Assembly (NCBI GenBank): GCA_019414245.1
Contig: DXMK01000016.1
Span: 1 to 12,740, forward strand
Direction: 5' to 3'
DNA: 12,740 nucleotides
Source: Collinsella sp.
GTDB taxonomy: Bacteria > Actinomycetota > Coriobacteriia > Coriobacteriales > Coriobacteriaceae
Below the pieces are notes generated by a model. The model saw only the letters and a list, made by a program, of their open reading frames with translations. It ran no database searches and was not told the DNA's origin. Made by a program: the position numbers and the translations under genes. Shown here one piece after another: positions 1 through 7,400 of the stretch (positions are counted from its first letter, which is position 1; every line of letters starts with the position of its first letter).

Positions 1-26
1 GGCCCGTGGGTTATACCCTAAGAGCA

Positions 27-49
27 AACCACCCTTTTTAAGGGTGGTT
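27..49 (+). terminator. Hairpin, possible terminator of an upstream gene
   Basis: A perfect 10-base-pair stem (AACCACCCTT / AAGGGTGGTT) closes on a TTT loop. The sequence after it on the + strand is T-rich but interrupted (CTGATTAGATTATCTT), so it is only a moderate intrinsic terminator. It would separate the exporter operon promoter from whatever lies left of the window. No gene is visible in bases 1-26. Confidence 0.5.
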
Positions 50-63
50 CTGATTAGATTATC

Positions 64-92
64 TTGACAAATATGAGTTATCGAAAAACAAT
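64..92 (+). promoter_or_regulatory. Probable promoter of the three-gene ABC exporter operon
   Basis: A perfect -35 box TTGACA (64-69) is followed after 17 bases by AACAAT (87-92), which matches the -10 consensus at 4 of 6 positions. It lies about 40 bases before the first start codon. The region is AT-rich and follows directly on the hairpin at 27-49. The -35 is convincing; the exact -10 is less certain. Confidence 0.55.
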
Positions 93-130
93 AACAACCA
101 TGGAAAACGATAAAGGAAAGAAGGAACGAT

Positions 131-892
131 ATGAGCGGTATTTCTATCAAGCAGAACGGGGGTCCAATGAACGCATCAGCGATAAAGCTATCAGAAGTTT
201 CAAAACGCTACGGGAAACGGCACGTTTTGCATGATGTTTCCTTCGAGGTGCACCAGTCTGAGCTCTGCGCCCTTGTTGGTGCAAATGGAGTGGGCAAAAG
301 CACGCTCATTAAAATCGTATTGGGCCTCTGTGAGCCATCGTCGGGGAGCGTGGAGCTCTTTGGAGGCAAGTCGAAAAGAGAGCTCAGCCTGATGCGGGCG
401 CGTGTCGGCTATGTGCCAGATTCCAGCGGAGCATACCAATCCCTCAGCGCGGTTGAGAATCTTCGGATCCGATGTGCGGAATGGGGGCTTGATGAGAATC
501 GTGAGGTTCCTCGCGTTTTGAACCTAGTTGGACTGGATGCCGATGAAAAAAAGAGCGTGAGCAGTTTTTCTCTGGGAATGAAACGGCGACTGGATATAGC
601 TACGGCTTTGTTGGGCGACACCGACGTACTAATTTTCGATGAGCCGGCAAATGGATTGGATCCGTTGGGCATCGAGAGTATATGGACCCTTATCGGTCGA
701 TTGAATCGGGAGCAGGGCAAAACCATGCTTATCTCTAGCCACGACTTGGATGAGTTGGCATCAGTTGCAACAAGTTGCGTGTTTATTCATGACGGCGAAC
801 TGCTGAAAATGGAATCGATGGACGTCATAAGGGATGAGGCGCCATCCCTAAAAGAGTATTACAGGCGCTTGATGAAGGCGGTCTCGCTATGA
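131..892 (+). CDS. ABC exporter ATP-binding protein, lantibiotic-immunity/bacitracin-resistance type
   Basis: This cytoplasmic ATPase should drive the two permeases encoded directly downstream. Visible motifs are Walker A (G50-T58, GANGVGKST), an ABC signature of the form FSLGM (146-150) instead of LSGGQ, Walker B plus catalytic Glu (VLIFDEP, 166-172) and the switch His204. FSLGM is common in the BcrA/LanF class of peptide-antibiotic transporters. At the Q-loop position the sequence reads PDSSG, with Asp97 where most ABC ATPases have Gln and LanF proteins often have Glu. The ATG at 131 is preferred because AAGGA precedes it closely; the in-frame ATG at 167 (Met13) is the alternative and lies nearer the conserved start of the domain. 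The stop overlaps the next start as ATGA, indicating translational coupling. Base composition is more AT-rich than the rest of the window. The substrate is unknown; self-protection against a bacteriocin is inferred. Confidence 0.88.
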   Translation: MSGISIKQNGGPMNASAIKLSEVSKRYGKRHVLHDVSFEVHQSELCALVGANGVGKSTLIKIVLGLCEPSSGSVELFGGKSKRELSLMRARVGYVPDSSGAYQSLSAVENLRIRCAEWGLDENREVPRVLNLVGLDADEKKSVSSFSLGMKRRLDIATALLGDTDVLIFDEPANGLDPLGIESIWTLIGRLNREQGKTMLISSHDLDELASVATSCVFIHDGELLKMESMDVIRDEAPSLKEYYRRLMKAVSL

Positions 893-1713
893 AGCGGGCG
901 ATCCATCCCATAAAGGCAGATATGATGCGTTTGCACAGGATGTTTCCGGCGAAGTTTGGTCTTGCGCTTATTCTGGCGTTCGGCCTTCTCTTCGGTGTCT
1001 TTCTAAAAAACGGAACAACGTTGCTCGCCTTTGGCAATAGCGTTTTTGGGGAGGATATTGGTTTCTGCTGGAATGTAATCGATCCTTCTGCACCCGATAA
1101 GTCTCTTGTGCGCAGTGCTTTTGCCGGCACATCTCTGTTCGTTCCGCTCATCGTTTGCCTGGCGATTTTACAGGAGCGCGGCTATGAAGAGGGATACCGA
1201 ATTTCTTCAGCAAGAGGTCTTACCCGCTTTAATGGAGTCCTAGCACATGTGCTTTCGTCTGCTTTAATAATTGGCGCAGCATATAGTGCGCTTTGCCTTC
1301 TTCTTTTTGCAATAGCCATAATACGTGGTGGGCAAAGCTGTACGCACGACATGCTGGCTGCATTTTTGCCTGCGATGATCATCAATGCCGTATTGGTGAT
1401 ATCGGTTGCTCTGGAGACGGTGACCATCTATCGGATTACAGACAGCGCTGTATTGAGCGGGGCTGCGATAATTATTGGATTTGTCATGAGCTTGACGCTC
1501 TACGGAACCCTCCTTCAGGCGCCCATACCATCCTTGCGATGGATCTTCTTTCTTCCGGGGCCGTACCTTGGAGTCGGATGTGCCCTTGGGTATAGCGATA
1601 TGGGGCAGCTGACACTTTTGGGATATGGCGCGGCAGCCAGCTGTCTGTCGGTATTGATTTACGCTCTCGTGAGCTTTTGTGCTGGGGGTGTGCTCAATGG
1701 CTCGTCAGACTAG
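889..1713 (+). CDS. ABC exporter membrane subunit 1 (ABC-2-like permease)
   Basis: An integral membrane protein of 274 residues with about six predicted helices: a first at roughly 23-39, a second at 78-94 after a large extracytoplasmic loop, then four more at about 117-143, 152-176, 185-208 and 240-265. The layout of a short cytoplasmic N-terminus, one helix, a large loop and five packed helices is typical of ABC-2-type permeases of the LanE/LanG/BcrB kind. No enzymatic motif is present. It starts inside the ATPase stop codon (ATGA) and overlaps the next permease gene, so the three products are likely made in balanced amounts and form one complex. The two permeases are similar in size but not obviously near-identical, suggesting a heterodimeric pore. 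Family assignment rests on topology and gene context rather than strong sequence recognition. Confidence 0.75.
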   Translation: MKRAIHPIKADMMRLHRMFPAKFGLALILAFGLLFGVFLKNGTTLLAFGNSVFGEDIGFCWNVIDPSAPDKSLVRSAFAGTSLFVPLIVCLAILQERGYEEGYRISSARGLTRFNGVLAHVLSSALIIGAAYSALCLLLFAIAIIRGGQSCTHDMLAAFLPAMIINAVLVISVALETVTIYRITDSAVLSGAAIIIGFVMSLTLYGTLLQAPIPSLRWIFFLPGPYLGVGCALGYSDMGQLTLLGYGAAASCLSVLIYALVSFCAGGVLNGSSD

Positions 1714-2515
1714 AAGATTCCTTCATTCAGAATTGAAGCATGTGAGCAAATGGACGTACGCCTTAATCCTGGTAATTTATGCGTGCATGGTGGTATTGCA
1801 GCTTAATTCTTTCCCGATGTGGTTCTGTAGCCTCCGTGAGAACAGTTTCTTGGGCTTTTTCCCAGACCCGACGCTTCGGCTATCGGCAGAGGATGCCCTT
1901 CTATTTGGTAATGCAGAGGTTTTTCGCGGTCTGCTGTTCAACGTAGCCCCGTTGGCTCATGCATTGTTCTTTCCGTTCATCGCGGCTTGCATTGTGCCGC
2001 GCTTTGTCAGTTCGGGCTTTATTGAGGAACCGTGGGGGTTGTCAGAGGCTCGGGGAGGGAAGCGTGTGTGCGCTATCGTTGCGCGAGCGGTGCTGTCTTC
2101 TTTTGCCCTTTTGGGCGCGTTTATCCTGTCGAGTGTCGTTTTGTACTGTCTTAACTGCTCGATCGTTTTAGATGCTCAACAGTATTTCAACCTGAATATT
2201 TTTTGCTATCGACTTCTTCTGGCGAGTGTCGTCTGCCTTGCATACGTGGTCTCTTGCGTGATTGCCATTTCCTATTTTGGGTCCGGCTTCGGTCCAATTG
2301 GCATGCTGCTGCTTGTCAACGTTGTAGCGATCTACATACAGCTCGGGGCCAACTCCATGCTTCCGCTTCCAGCCTCGATGCTCATGTGGATTTGTGGCGT
2401 GACCCCGTTGGGGAATGGTCAATGCGCCTCGATTCTAATTGACTGCCTAATCAACGTAGCAAGCGTTTTTGCCATTTGCTTTACCGTAGACCGATTGCAG
2501 TCGAGATTTCTTTGA
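1697..2515 (+). CDS. ABC exporter membrane subunit 2 (ABC-2-like permease)
   Basis: A second hydrophobic subunit, 272 residues from the ATG at 1697. That start is preferred over the GTG at 1679 because GGGGGTG sits about six bases upstream, while the GTG has no comparable site. The first helix is near residues 18-38, a loop of about 45 residues follows, and five further helices fill the rest. A basic N-terminus (RQTRRF) and the final RLQSRF point to cytoplasmic ends. The gene overlaps the end of permease 1 by 17 bases. Together with the ATPase it forms an F-E-G-like set as in lantibiotic self-immunity, but no lantibiotic precursor or modification gene is in the window. A general multidrug or signalling-peptide exporter is equally possible. 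Confidence 0.73.
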   Translation: MARQTRRFLHSELKHVSKWTYALILVIYACMVVLQLNSFPMWFCSLRENSFLGFFPDPTLRLSAEDALLFGNAEVFRGLLFNVAPLAHALFFPFIAACIVPRFVSSGFIEEPWGLSEARGGKRVCAIVARAVLSSFALLGAFILSSVVLYCLNCSIVLDAQQYFNLNIFCYRLLLASVVCLAYVVSCVIAISYFGSGFGPIGMLLLVNVVAIYIQLGANSMLPLPASMLMWICGVTPLGNGQCASILIDCLINVASVFAICFTVDRLQSRFL

Positions 2516-2554
2516 TAGTTTGTGAGGGATAAACATACCGAGCATACCAAATAC

Positions 2555-2588
2555 GGGGGGCGGGCACCGTGGCTGGTGTCCGCCCCCC
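2555..2588. terminator. Strong GC hairpin between convergent operons
   Basis: A 14-base-pair stem (2555-2568 with 2575-2588, one G-T wobble) closes on a six-base loop. It sits between the end of the exporter operon (2515) and the end of the leftward hydrolase gene (2625), so it can serve both directions. Neither side has a good T-run, so it may work as a strong RNA 3' end or transcript blocker rather than a classical intrinsic terminator. Confidence 0.7.
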
Positions 2589-2624
2589 CTGGCATGGAAG
2601 GTTTAAGCCTGTGTGATTCGCGAG

Positions 2625-3434
2625 CTAGCGAGCCTTCTTAACCTTGGCCGCTGCCTCGACAAACGACTTCCACAGGTTAAAGTCGGTCTCGAGCGTCTGC
2701 CAGGTGTACTCGGGATGCCATTGCACACCCAGACAGAACGGCTGGCCTTCGACTTCGATGCACTCGGGAACGCCGTCGGTTGCCTTGGCGACCAAGCGCG
2801 TGCTCTTACCCAGACGATCGACGCAGCAGTGATGTGCGGAGTTGGTCTGGATCAGCCTGTGCCCGCCAACCGCGCGCTCCAGCAGCGAGCCCGGCACGAC
2901 CTCGACAGGATGCACAGGGTCGTTGAGCACGTGGGTATGGCGCCACTGCGTGCGGCCCTCGCGCGCGCCCAGGCTCGGCACGTCCATGCACAGGGTGCCG
3001 CCGGTGGCGACGTTGAGCAGTTGCGTGCCGCGGCAGGTGGTAAAGAGCGGCTTTTTGGCACGGAGCACCTCGCTGACCAGCTTAAACTCAAAACTATCGC
3101 GGATCTCGCAGCAGAGGGTGGGGTCGTAGGGTCGATCATCGCCCCAACGTTTGGGATTGACATCGGGGCCGCCGGGAATGGCGATGCCGTCGGCGATTTC
3201 CACGTAATGACGGATAACATCGACGTCTTCGGTAATAGACATCTGCAGCGGCAGGCCGCCGGCGGCAAGGATGGCATCGACAAAGACGCTTGCGATTTCC
3301 TCGTTGGGGGAGAGCGTCTCGCTTAAAAACGGCTTTGCCTCTTCCCAACGCGGCGCCACCAGGATGAGCGGACGGTCGGCGGGGGCAACGTCGACGTGCG
3401 GGGTGTAGGACGATGAGGTACGGGTTCCGATCAT
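2625..3434 (-). CDS. Gamma-glutamyl-gamma-aminobutyrate hydrolase-like protein (peptidase C26, PuuD type)
   Basis: A cytoplasmic class-I glutamine amidotransferase-like hydrolase of 269 residues, expected to cleave gamma-glutamyl amide bonds. The nucleophile is Cys134 in FTTCRGTQLLNV, with His240 and Glu242 in GVQWHPE completing the triad. The substrate region NSAHH (198-202) and the oxyanion segment PGGPDVNP (87-94) fit PuuD and related enzymes. Length is normal for the family (about 240-270). The start has only a weak ribosome-binding site, and no better in-frame ATG is evident. It is the last gene after a glutamate-type importer, 87 bases behind the ATPase gene, with no clear promoter between, so it may process an imported gamma-glutamyl compound. 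That link is inference. The family also includes folate poly-gamma-glutamate and other gamma-glutamyl hydrolases, so the exact substrate is open. Confidence 0.88.
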   Translation of the reverse strand: MIGTRTSSSYTPHVDVAPADRPLILVAPRWEEAKPFLSETLSPNEEIASVFVDAILAAGGLPLQMSITEDVDVIRHYVEIADGIAIPGGPDVNPKRWGDDRPYDPTLCCEIRDSFEFKLVSEVLRAKKPLFTTCRGTQLLNVATGGTLCMDVPSLGAREGRTQWRHTHVLNDPVHPVEVVPGSLLERAVGGHRLIQTNSAHHCCVDRLGKSTRLVAKATDGVPECIEVEGQPFCLGVQWHPEYTWQTLETDFNLWKSFVEAAAKVKKAR

Positions 3435-3476
3435 GGGTGTGGCTTTCGAATCCGGGTGGACATGGCACAGGGGTGG

Positions 3477-3510
3477 CGCGGGACAAACGTTACTGATGAA
3501 TTCGCCCGCG
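3477..3510 (-). other. Weak inverted repeat between importer ATPase and hydrolase genes
   Basis: CGCGGG (3477-3482) and CCCGCG (3505-3510) are perfect complements with a 22-base loop. It could be an RNA processing or partial stop site between the last importer gene and the hydrolase, but the stem is short and the sequence GC-rich, so chance is a fair explanation. Confidence 0.2.
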
Positions 3511-3521
3511 TGGCAATTGGG

Positions 3522-4286
<765 letters not shown>

Positions 4287-4322
4287 GGTGCTCGGCTCCT
4301 TATGACTTGAAATGGTAAAGCG

Positions 4323-5156
4323 TTAGCGGATGATGGTCGCGCCGGTCTTGTGCGAAACGTAGACAGCGGCCTTGTTGATCGCGACGTTGATGAGGATATA
4401 GATGACCGCGATTACCAGGTAGACCGACACGAGAGCGTCGTAGTTGGTAATGAGCACGCGGGCGTTTTGCATGAGGTCGGGGTAGCTCACCACATAGGCG
4501 ACGGTGGTGTCTTTGACTACGACCACGAGCTGCGAAATCAACGACGGGATGATAAATCGAATAGCCTGCGGCAACACGATTTTAAAGGTGATTTTAGCTT
4601 TGGAGAGACCGAGTGCCTGGGCCGCCTCGACCTGCCCACGTGGCACGGCGTTGACGCCGGCGCGGAAAATCTCAGCCAGCACGCCGGCTGCAGCGAGCGC
4701 GACAGGGAGCGTGAGCATCCAGAACGACGGCAGCGCGATCTTGTACTGGGGCAGCACCAAAAAGAAGAAGTAGATGAACAGCAGGCTCGGCACGCCGCGG
4801 AAAAAGTCGGTGAGCACGCGGCAGACCAGCTGCAGCGGCTTGATGTCGCTGGTGCGGCCGAGCATAAGGGCCAAGCCCAGCACCAGCGCGATGGCGCCGG
4901 CGGTGAGCGCGACCTTAACGGTGCCCTCAAAGCCGGCAAGCAGGAATTTCCAGGTGGTGAGGTGCGTAAAGAAATACCAATAGTGGACCGAAAGCTGACC
5001 GGTCACATAAAAGCGCTGCAGCACAAGGACGACGAGCGCGGCGACGGCAACAAGCGAGATGGCGGTGCCGATGCGAATCTTGGCGCGCATCTTGGGGCCG
5101 GGAGCCTCGTAGAGCGCATCGCGCATGGTGAGCGCGGGGGAGGAGTGCTTGCTCAT
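4323..5156 (-). CDS. Amino-acid ABC importer permease (GluD/HisM type)
   Basis: Inner-membrane permease of 277 residues. A cytoplasmic N-terminus of about 28 residues precedes the first helix (about 30-47), and the transport domain begins near residue 72. The conserved coupling loop that contacts the ATPase is visible as EAAQALGLSKAKI (177-189) followed by VLPQA (194-198), and DFFRGVPSLL (117-126) is the usual signature of this family. The start overlaps the end of the other permease gene by four bases (ATGA), so the two are translationally coupled and probably form a heterodimer. The long N-terminal extension resembles GluD more than minimal HisM-type permeases. Functional class is firm; glutamate as substrate is inferred from overall resemblance to the corynebacterial gluABCD system. 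Confidence 0.93.
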   Translation of the reverse strand: MSKHSSPALTMRDALYEAPGPKMRAKIRIGTAISLVAVAALVVLVLQRFYVTGQLSVHYWYFFTHLTTWKFLLAGFEGTVKVALTAGAIALVLGLALMLGRTSDIKPLQLVCRVLTDFFRGVPSLLFIYFFFLVLPQYKIALPSFWMLTLPVALAAAGVLAEIFRAGVNAVPRGQVEAAQALGLSKAKITFKIVLPQAIRFIIPSLISQLVVVVKDTTVAYVVSYPDLMQNARVLITNYDALVSVYLVIAVIYILINVAINKAAVYVSHKTGATIIR

Positions 5157-5812
5157 CGGAGGATCCTCACCTTCTTATCGATATAGTTGCCAATGTGGCT
5201 CACCACAAAGGCCGTGCCCAGGTAGCCGAGCGCCGAGATAAAGAACGCGGCGACGCCGCCGAGCGAGCGCGTGTTGATGTAGCTCACCACGCCGGTGAGC
5301 TCCTGCGGTTTAAGCGGTACCTGACTGCCGAGCGCGGTGGTGAGCATGACGGCGATAAAGAGGTTGGTCATGGGCAGCACGCTCGAGCGCAGCGCCTGCG
5401 GAATCACGATCTTGGCGAGGATACGGCTGAAGCTCATGCCCAGCGAGCGGGCGGCTTCCACCTGGCCGACACCGACGGTGTTGATGCCGCTCATAAAGTT
5501 CTCGGAGCCAAAGGCAGAACCCAAGAGCACTGTGGCGACGATGACGCAGGTGCGGTAGGGCAGGACGACCTTGAGCGGGGGCAGCGCGTAGACGACGATA
5601 ATGAGCAGCGCGATGCCGGGGATGTTACGGAAGACCTGGACATACAGGTCGCCAAAGACGCGCAGCGGCTTGAGCGGCGACACGCGCATCACGGTGACGG
5701 CGACGGCCAGCACCATGGCGATGGCAAACGACTCAAGCGTCATGCCCCAGGTTGCTAGCAGCGCGTCGATATAGTTCTGGCCATAGAGCGACCAGAGCTC
5801 GGAGAGACTCAT
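5153..5812 (-). CDS. Amino-acid ABC importer permease (GluC type)
   Basis: Permease of 219 residues, typical for GluC/HisQ proteins. The first helix spans about 17-40. FRNIPGIALL (61-70) and the EAA loop (EAARSLGMSFSRI, 119-131, with IPQA at 137-140) identify the PAAT family. The phrase TVMRVSPLKPLR near 40-51 closely resembles the start of corynebacterial GluC. GGGAGG lies five to six bases before the ATG, so translation should be efficient. The gene lies 138 bases after the binding-protein gene, with a hairpin in between, and overlaps the next permease by four bases. Confidence 0.93.
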   Translation of the reverse strand: MSLSELWSLYGQNYIDALLATWGMTLESFAIAMVLAVAVTVMRVSPLKPLRVFGDLYVQVFRNIPGIALLIIVVYALPPLKVVLPYRTCVIVATVLLGSAFGSENFMSGINTVGVGQVEAARSLGMSFSRILAKIVIPQALRSSVLPMTNLFIAVMLTTALGSQVPLKPQELTGVVSYINTRSLGGVAAFFISALGYLGTAFVVSHIGNYIDKKVRILR

Positions 5813-5836
5813 GCGGACCTCCCGCCGGTAAGGAAA

Positions 5837-5862
5837 GGGGCTCCCGTGTGTACGGAAGCCCC
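5837..5862 (-). promoter_or_regulatory. Intra-operon hairpin after the binding-protein gene (partial terminator or mRNA stabiliser)
   Basis: GGGGCT/AGCCCC and CCGT/ACGG pair around a single mismatch and a four-base loop. In the direction of transcription (leftward) it is followed by TTTCCTT, a broken U-tract. It lies between the binding-protein stop and the first permease start. In many importer operons such a hairpin lets the binding protein be made in excess over the membrane parts; that role is inferred here. Confidence 0.55.
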
Positions 5863-5950
5863 GACAACTCAGTGAGGAAACAGTTTAGCGCAATAAAGCG
5901 CATCGTGCGTTTCCGTATGGTTTCGTAGCGGCCGTTACTAGGCTCGCTGC

Positions 5951-6943
5951 CTAGGCGCCGATCTCGGGCAGCTCGGGAACATTGGTGTCGCCCGTACGGT
6001 CGCCAATGCAGATCTGCCACAGCTCGGTCCAGGTGCCGTCATCCTCGATCTTCTTGAGGAAGTCGTTGACAAAGGCGACACCGTCGGAATCGAGCGGCAG
6101 GCCGATGCCGTAGGGCTCCTTGCTGCCGAAGGGCTTGCCGGCGATCTTGTACTTGCCGGGCTCGCGGACCAGGGCGCTCTGCTGCATGTTGTTATCGATG
6201 ACGTAGGCGTCAACGCGGCCCTGCTGAAGTGCCTGGCGGGCCTCCTCGTCGGTCTTGAACTCCTGTTGGCTGGCCTTGGGGGAGAACTCCTCCAGGATGG
6301 CGGGGCCGTTGGAGCCGGACTGGACGGCGACGTTCTTGTCGGCCAGGTCGTCGACGCTCTTGATGTCGTCGTTGTCGGCGAGCACCAGGATAGCCTGCTG
6401 GGTGTAGTAGTAGGGACCGGCGAAGGAGACGAGCTTCTTGCGCTCGTCAGTGATGGTGTAGGTGGCAAAGACGGCGTCGACCTGGCCGTTCTGTAGGACG
6501 GACTCGCGCGTGTCCGAGGTCACCTGGGTGATCTCGATCTTGTTCTCGCCCAGAATGTAGTTGGACAGGAGCTGCGCGATGCCGGCATCGAAGCCACGGG
6601 TCTGACCGTCTTTCTCGTTGAGGAGGGAGAAGAGCGTGGAGGTCTGAACGCCACCGATCTTAAAGACGCCGGCGTCCTTGACGGCCGTGGCCCAGGTGCT
6701 GGCGGCGATGGCGTCGTCATCGGCCTTGGGGCCGTCGTTGACGAGCTTGTCGAATGCCTTGGCGTCGAGCGTGGCGGAAACCTCGGTATCCTCGGAGCTC
6801 TTGGAGGAACCGGCGGAACCCTTGTCGGCCTCGGTGCTGGTGTCGGAGCAGCCGGCAAGACCAAGGCCGGCGACGGTTGCGAAGGTGGCGGCGACGAAGC
6901 CGCGGCGGTCGAGAACGACCTGCTGGGAGAGGTTCTTGCTCAT
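5951..6943 (-). CDS. Amino-acid (probably glutamate) ABC importer substrate-binding lipoprotein
   Basis: Extracellular binding protein of 330 residues. The N-terminus has a twin-arginine pattern (LDRRGFVA, Arg13-Arg14), a hydrophobic stretch and the lipobox LAGC with Cys32 as lipidation site, so it is probably exported by Tat and anchored in the membrane. A Ser/Thr/Glu/Lys-rich linker (about 33-55) precedes a family-3 solute-binding domain, with GGVQTSTLFSLLNEKDGQTRGFDAGIA near 94-120 and the late SKEPYGIGLP segment conserved in glutamate/aspartate/glutamine-binding proteins. GAAAGGTG stands about seven bases before the ATG. It is the first gene of the importer operon and follows a good promoter. 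An extra region of about 40 residues before the conserved part (KAFDKLVNDGPKADDDA) is unusual. The exact ligand is not provable from sequence. Confidence 0.93.
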   Translation of the reverse strand: MSKNLSQQVVLDRRGFVAATFATVAGLGLAGCSDTSTEADKGSAGSSKSSEDTEVSATLDAKAFDKLVNDGPKADDDAIAASTWATAVKDAGVFKIGGVQTSTLFSLLNEKDGQTRGFDAGIAQLLSNYILGENKIEITQVTSDTRESVLQNGQVDAVFATYTITDERKKLVSFAGPYYYTQQAILVLADNDDIKSVDDLADKNVAVQSGSNGPAILEEFSPKASQQEFKTDEEARQALQQGRVDAYVIDNNMQQSALVREPGKYKIAGKPFGSKEPYGIGLPLDSDGVAFVNDFLKKIEDDGTWTELWQICIGDRTGDTNVPELPEIGA

Positions 6944-6986
6944 GGTAGAACACCTTTCTCAATAAAATCCCTAGCGGTTGAGTAGA

Positions 6987-7016
6987 GTTATACCCTATCC
7001 CACTCAAATGGGTCAA
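6987..7016 (-). promoter_or_regulatory. Promoter of the amino-acid importer operon, with a possible operator in the spacer
   Basis: Read leftward, TTGACC (7011-7016) and TATAAC (6987-6992) are separated by 18 bases, a near-consensus housekeeping promoter 43-48 bases before the binding-protein start. The spacer holds the inverted repeat CCCA-N6-TGGG (6999-7012), and TTGAGT/ACTCAA arms surround the -10 box. These could bind a regulator, but this is not proven. Confidence 0.65.
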
Positions 7017-7062
7017 CACGAAATAACTCAGAAACATACTTACCTTATGGGTTATTCTACCT

Positions 7063-7090
7063 ACCAAAAAGGGACAGGCACCTTTGTGGT
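7063..7090. repeat. REP-like imperfect hairpin (AAAGG-GACAGGCA-CCTTTG family)
   Basis: ACCAAAAAGG and CCTTTGTGGT form a 10-base-pair stem with one mismatch around GACAGGCA. The core resembles the hairpin at 12109-12139 (AAAGGGAC...CCTTTG). It lies upstream of the importer promoter. The open frame crossing it encodes nothing recognisable. Confidence 0.5.
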
Positions 7091-7127
7091 GGTTCTGGCC
7101 GATGCAGCGGCATGCCTTGCTGTTTTG

Positions 7128-7345
7128 TCTCGATCTGTAACATCTGCAGCCATTTTTGCCGAGTAACTGTTACAGATTGAGATTTTCTCTTCAGGGGGAT
7201 TCGAATGTCTCGATCTGTAACAGTTAGACGGACAAAAGCTCCCTTTCTGTTACAGATTGAGATAAAGGTTTGGGACTAAGACGTCTTATCTAGATCTGTA
7301 ACAGTTAGACGGGAATTCGGGCCCTAGATGTTACAGATTGAGATA
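7128..7345. repeat. Array of three long inverted-repeat units at 80-81-base spacing
   Basis: Three units (7128-7183, 7208-7262, 7287-7345) each have a left arm around ATCTGTAACA and a right arm TGTTACAGATTGAGA. The arms pair over 15 or more bases around a 25-base interior. Left arms start 80 and 81 bases apart, and right arms likewise. Interiors differ but share GTTAnnCGG: units 2 and 3 read it on the + strand, and unit 1 carries it on the - strand, as in alternately oriented REP pairs. In units 1 and 2 the single non-identity is a G-U pair only if the + strand is transcribed. The array lies between the dxs terminator and the importer promoter, and no gene of useful length is seen in it. Confidence 0.85.
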
Positions 7346-7355
7346 ATCGCGCCGC

Positions 7356-7395
7356 GAAAATAAAAACCTCCGCAGGGATGCTTCCCTTGCGGAGG
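7356..7395 (-). terminator. Intrinsic terminator of the dxs-type gene
   Basis: Six bases after the dxs stop, a 12-base-pair GC-rich stem (7367-7395, one bulged A, four-base loop) is followed leftward by TTTTTATTTT. This is a textbook rho-independent terminator on the - strand. Confidence 0.92.
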
Positions 7396-7400
7396 CTTTC

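Noticed and set aside
2613..3326. A 237-codon + strand frame opposite the gamma-glutamyl hydrolase gene
   Set aside because: The opposite strand encodes a complete catalytic triad in the expected family order; this frame shows no recognisable motif.
4350..5186. A 278-codon + strand frame opposite the importer permease gene, and a similar one at 5195-5758
   Set aside because: Composition (Asp, Glu, His, Arg and Gly repeats) is the antisense image of hydrophobic permease codons, with no plausible fold and no ribosome-binding site of note.
6944..7070. Riboswitch or T-box before the importer operon
   Set aside because: The leader between the -10 box and the start codon is only about 43 bases, too short for a known riboswitch, and no T-box or aptamer core sequence is visible.
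6978..7166. A 62-codon + strand frame across the REP-like hairpin and the first inverted repeat
   Set aside because: It is composed of promoter and repeat sequence, has no ribosome-binding site, and the peptide (KGTGTFVVVL and so on) is a typical translation of hairpin repeats.
7128..7345. CRISPR array
   Set aside because: Units are long inverted repeats with 25-base interiors and about 25-base gaps, there are only three of them, and arms are mirrored within each unit; no cas gene is near.
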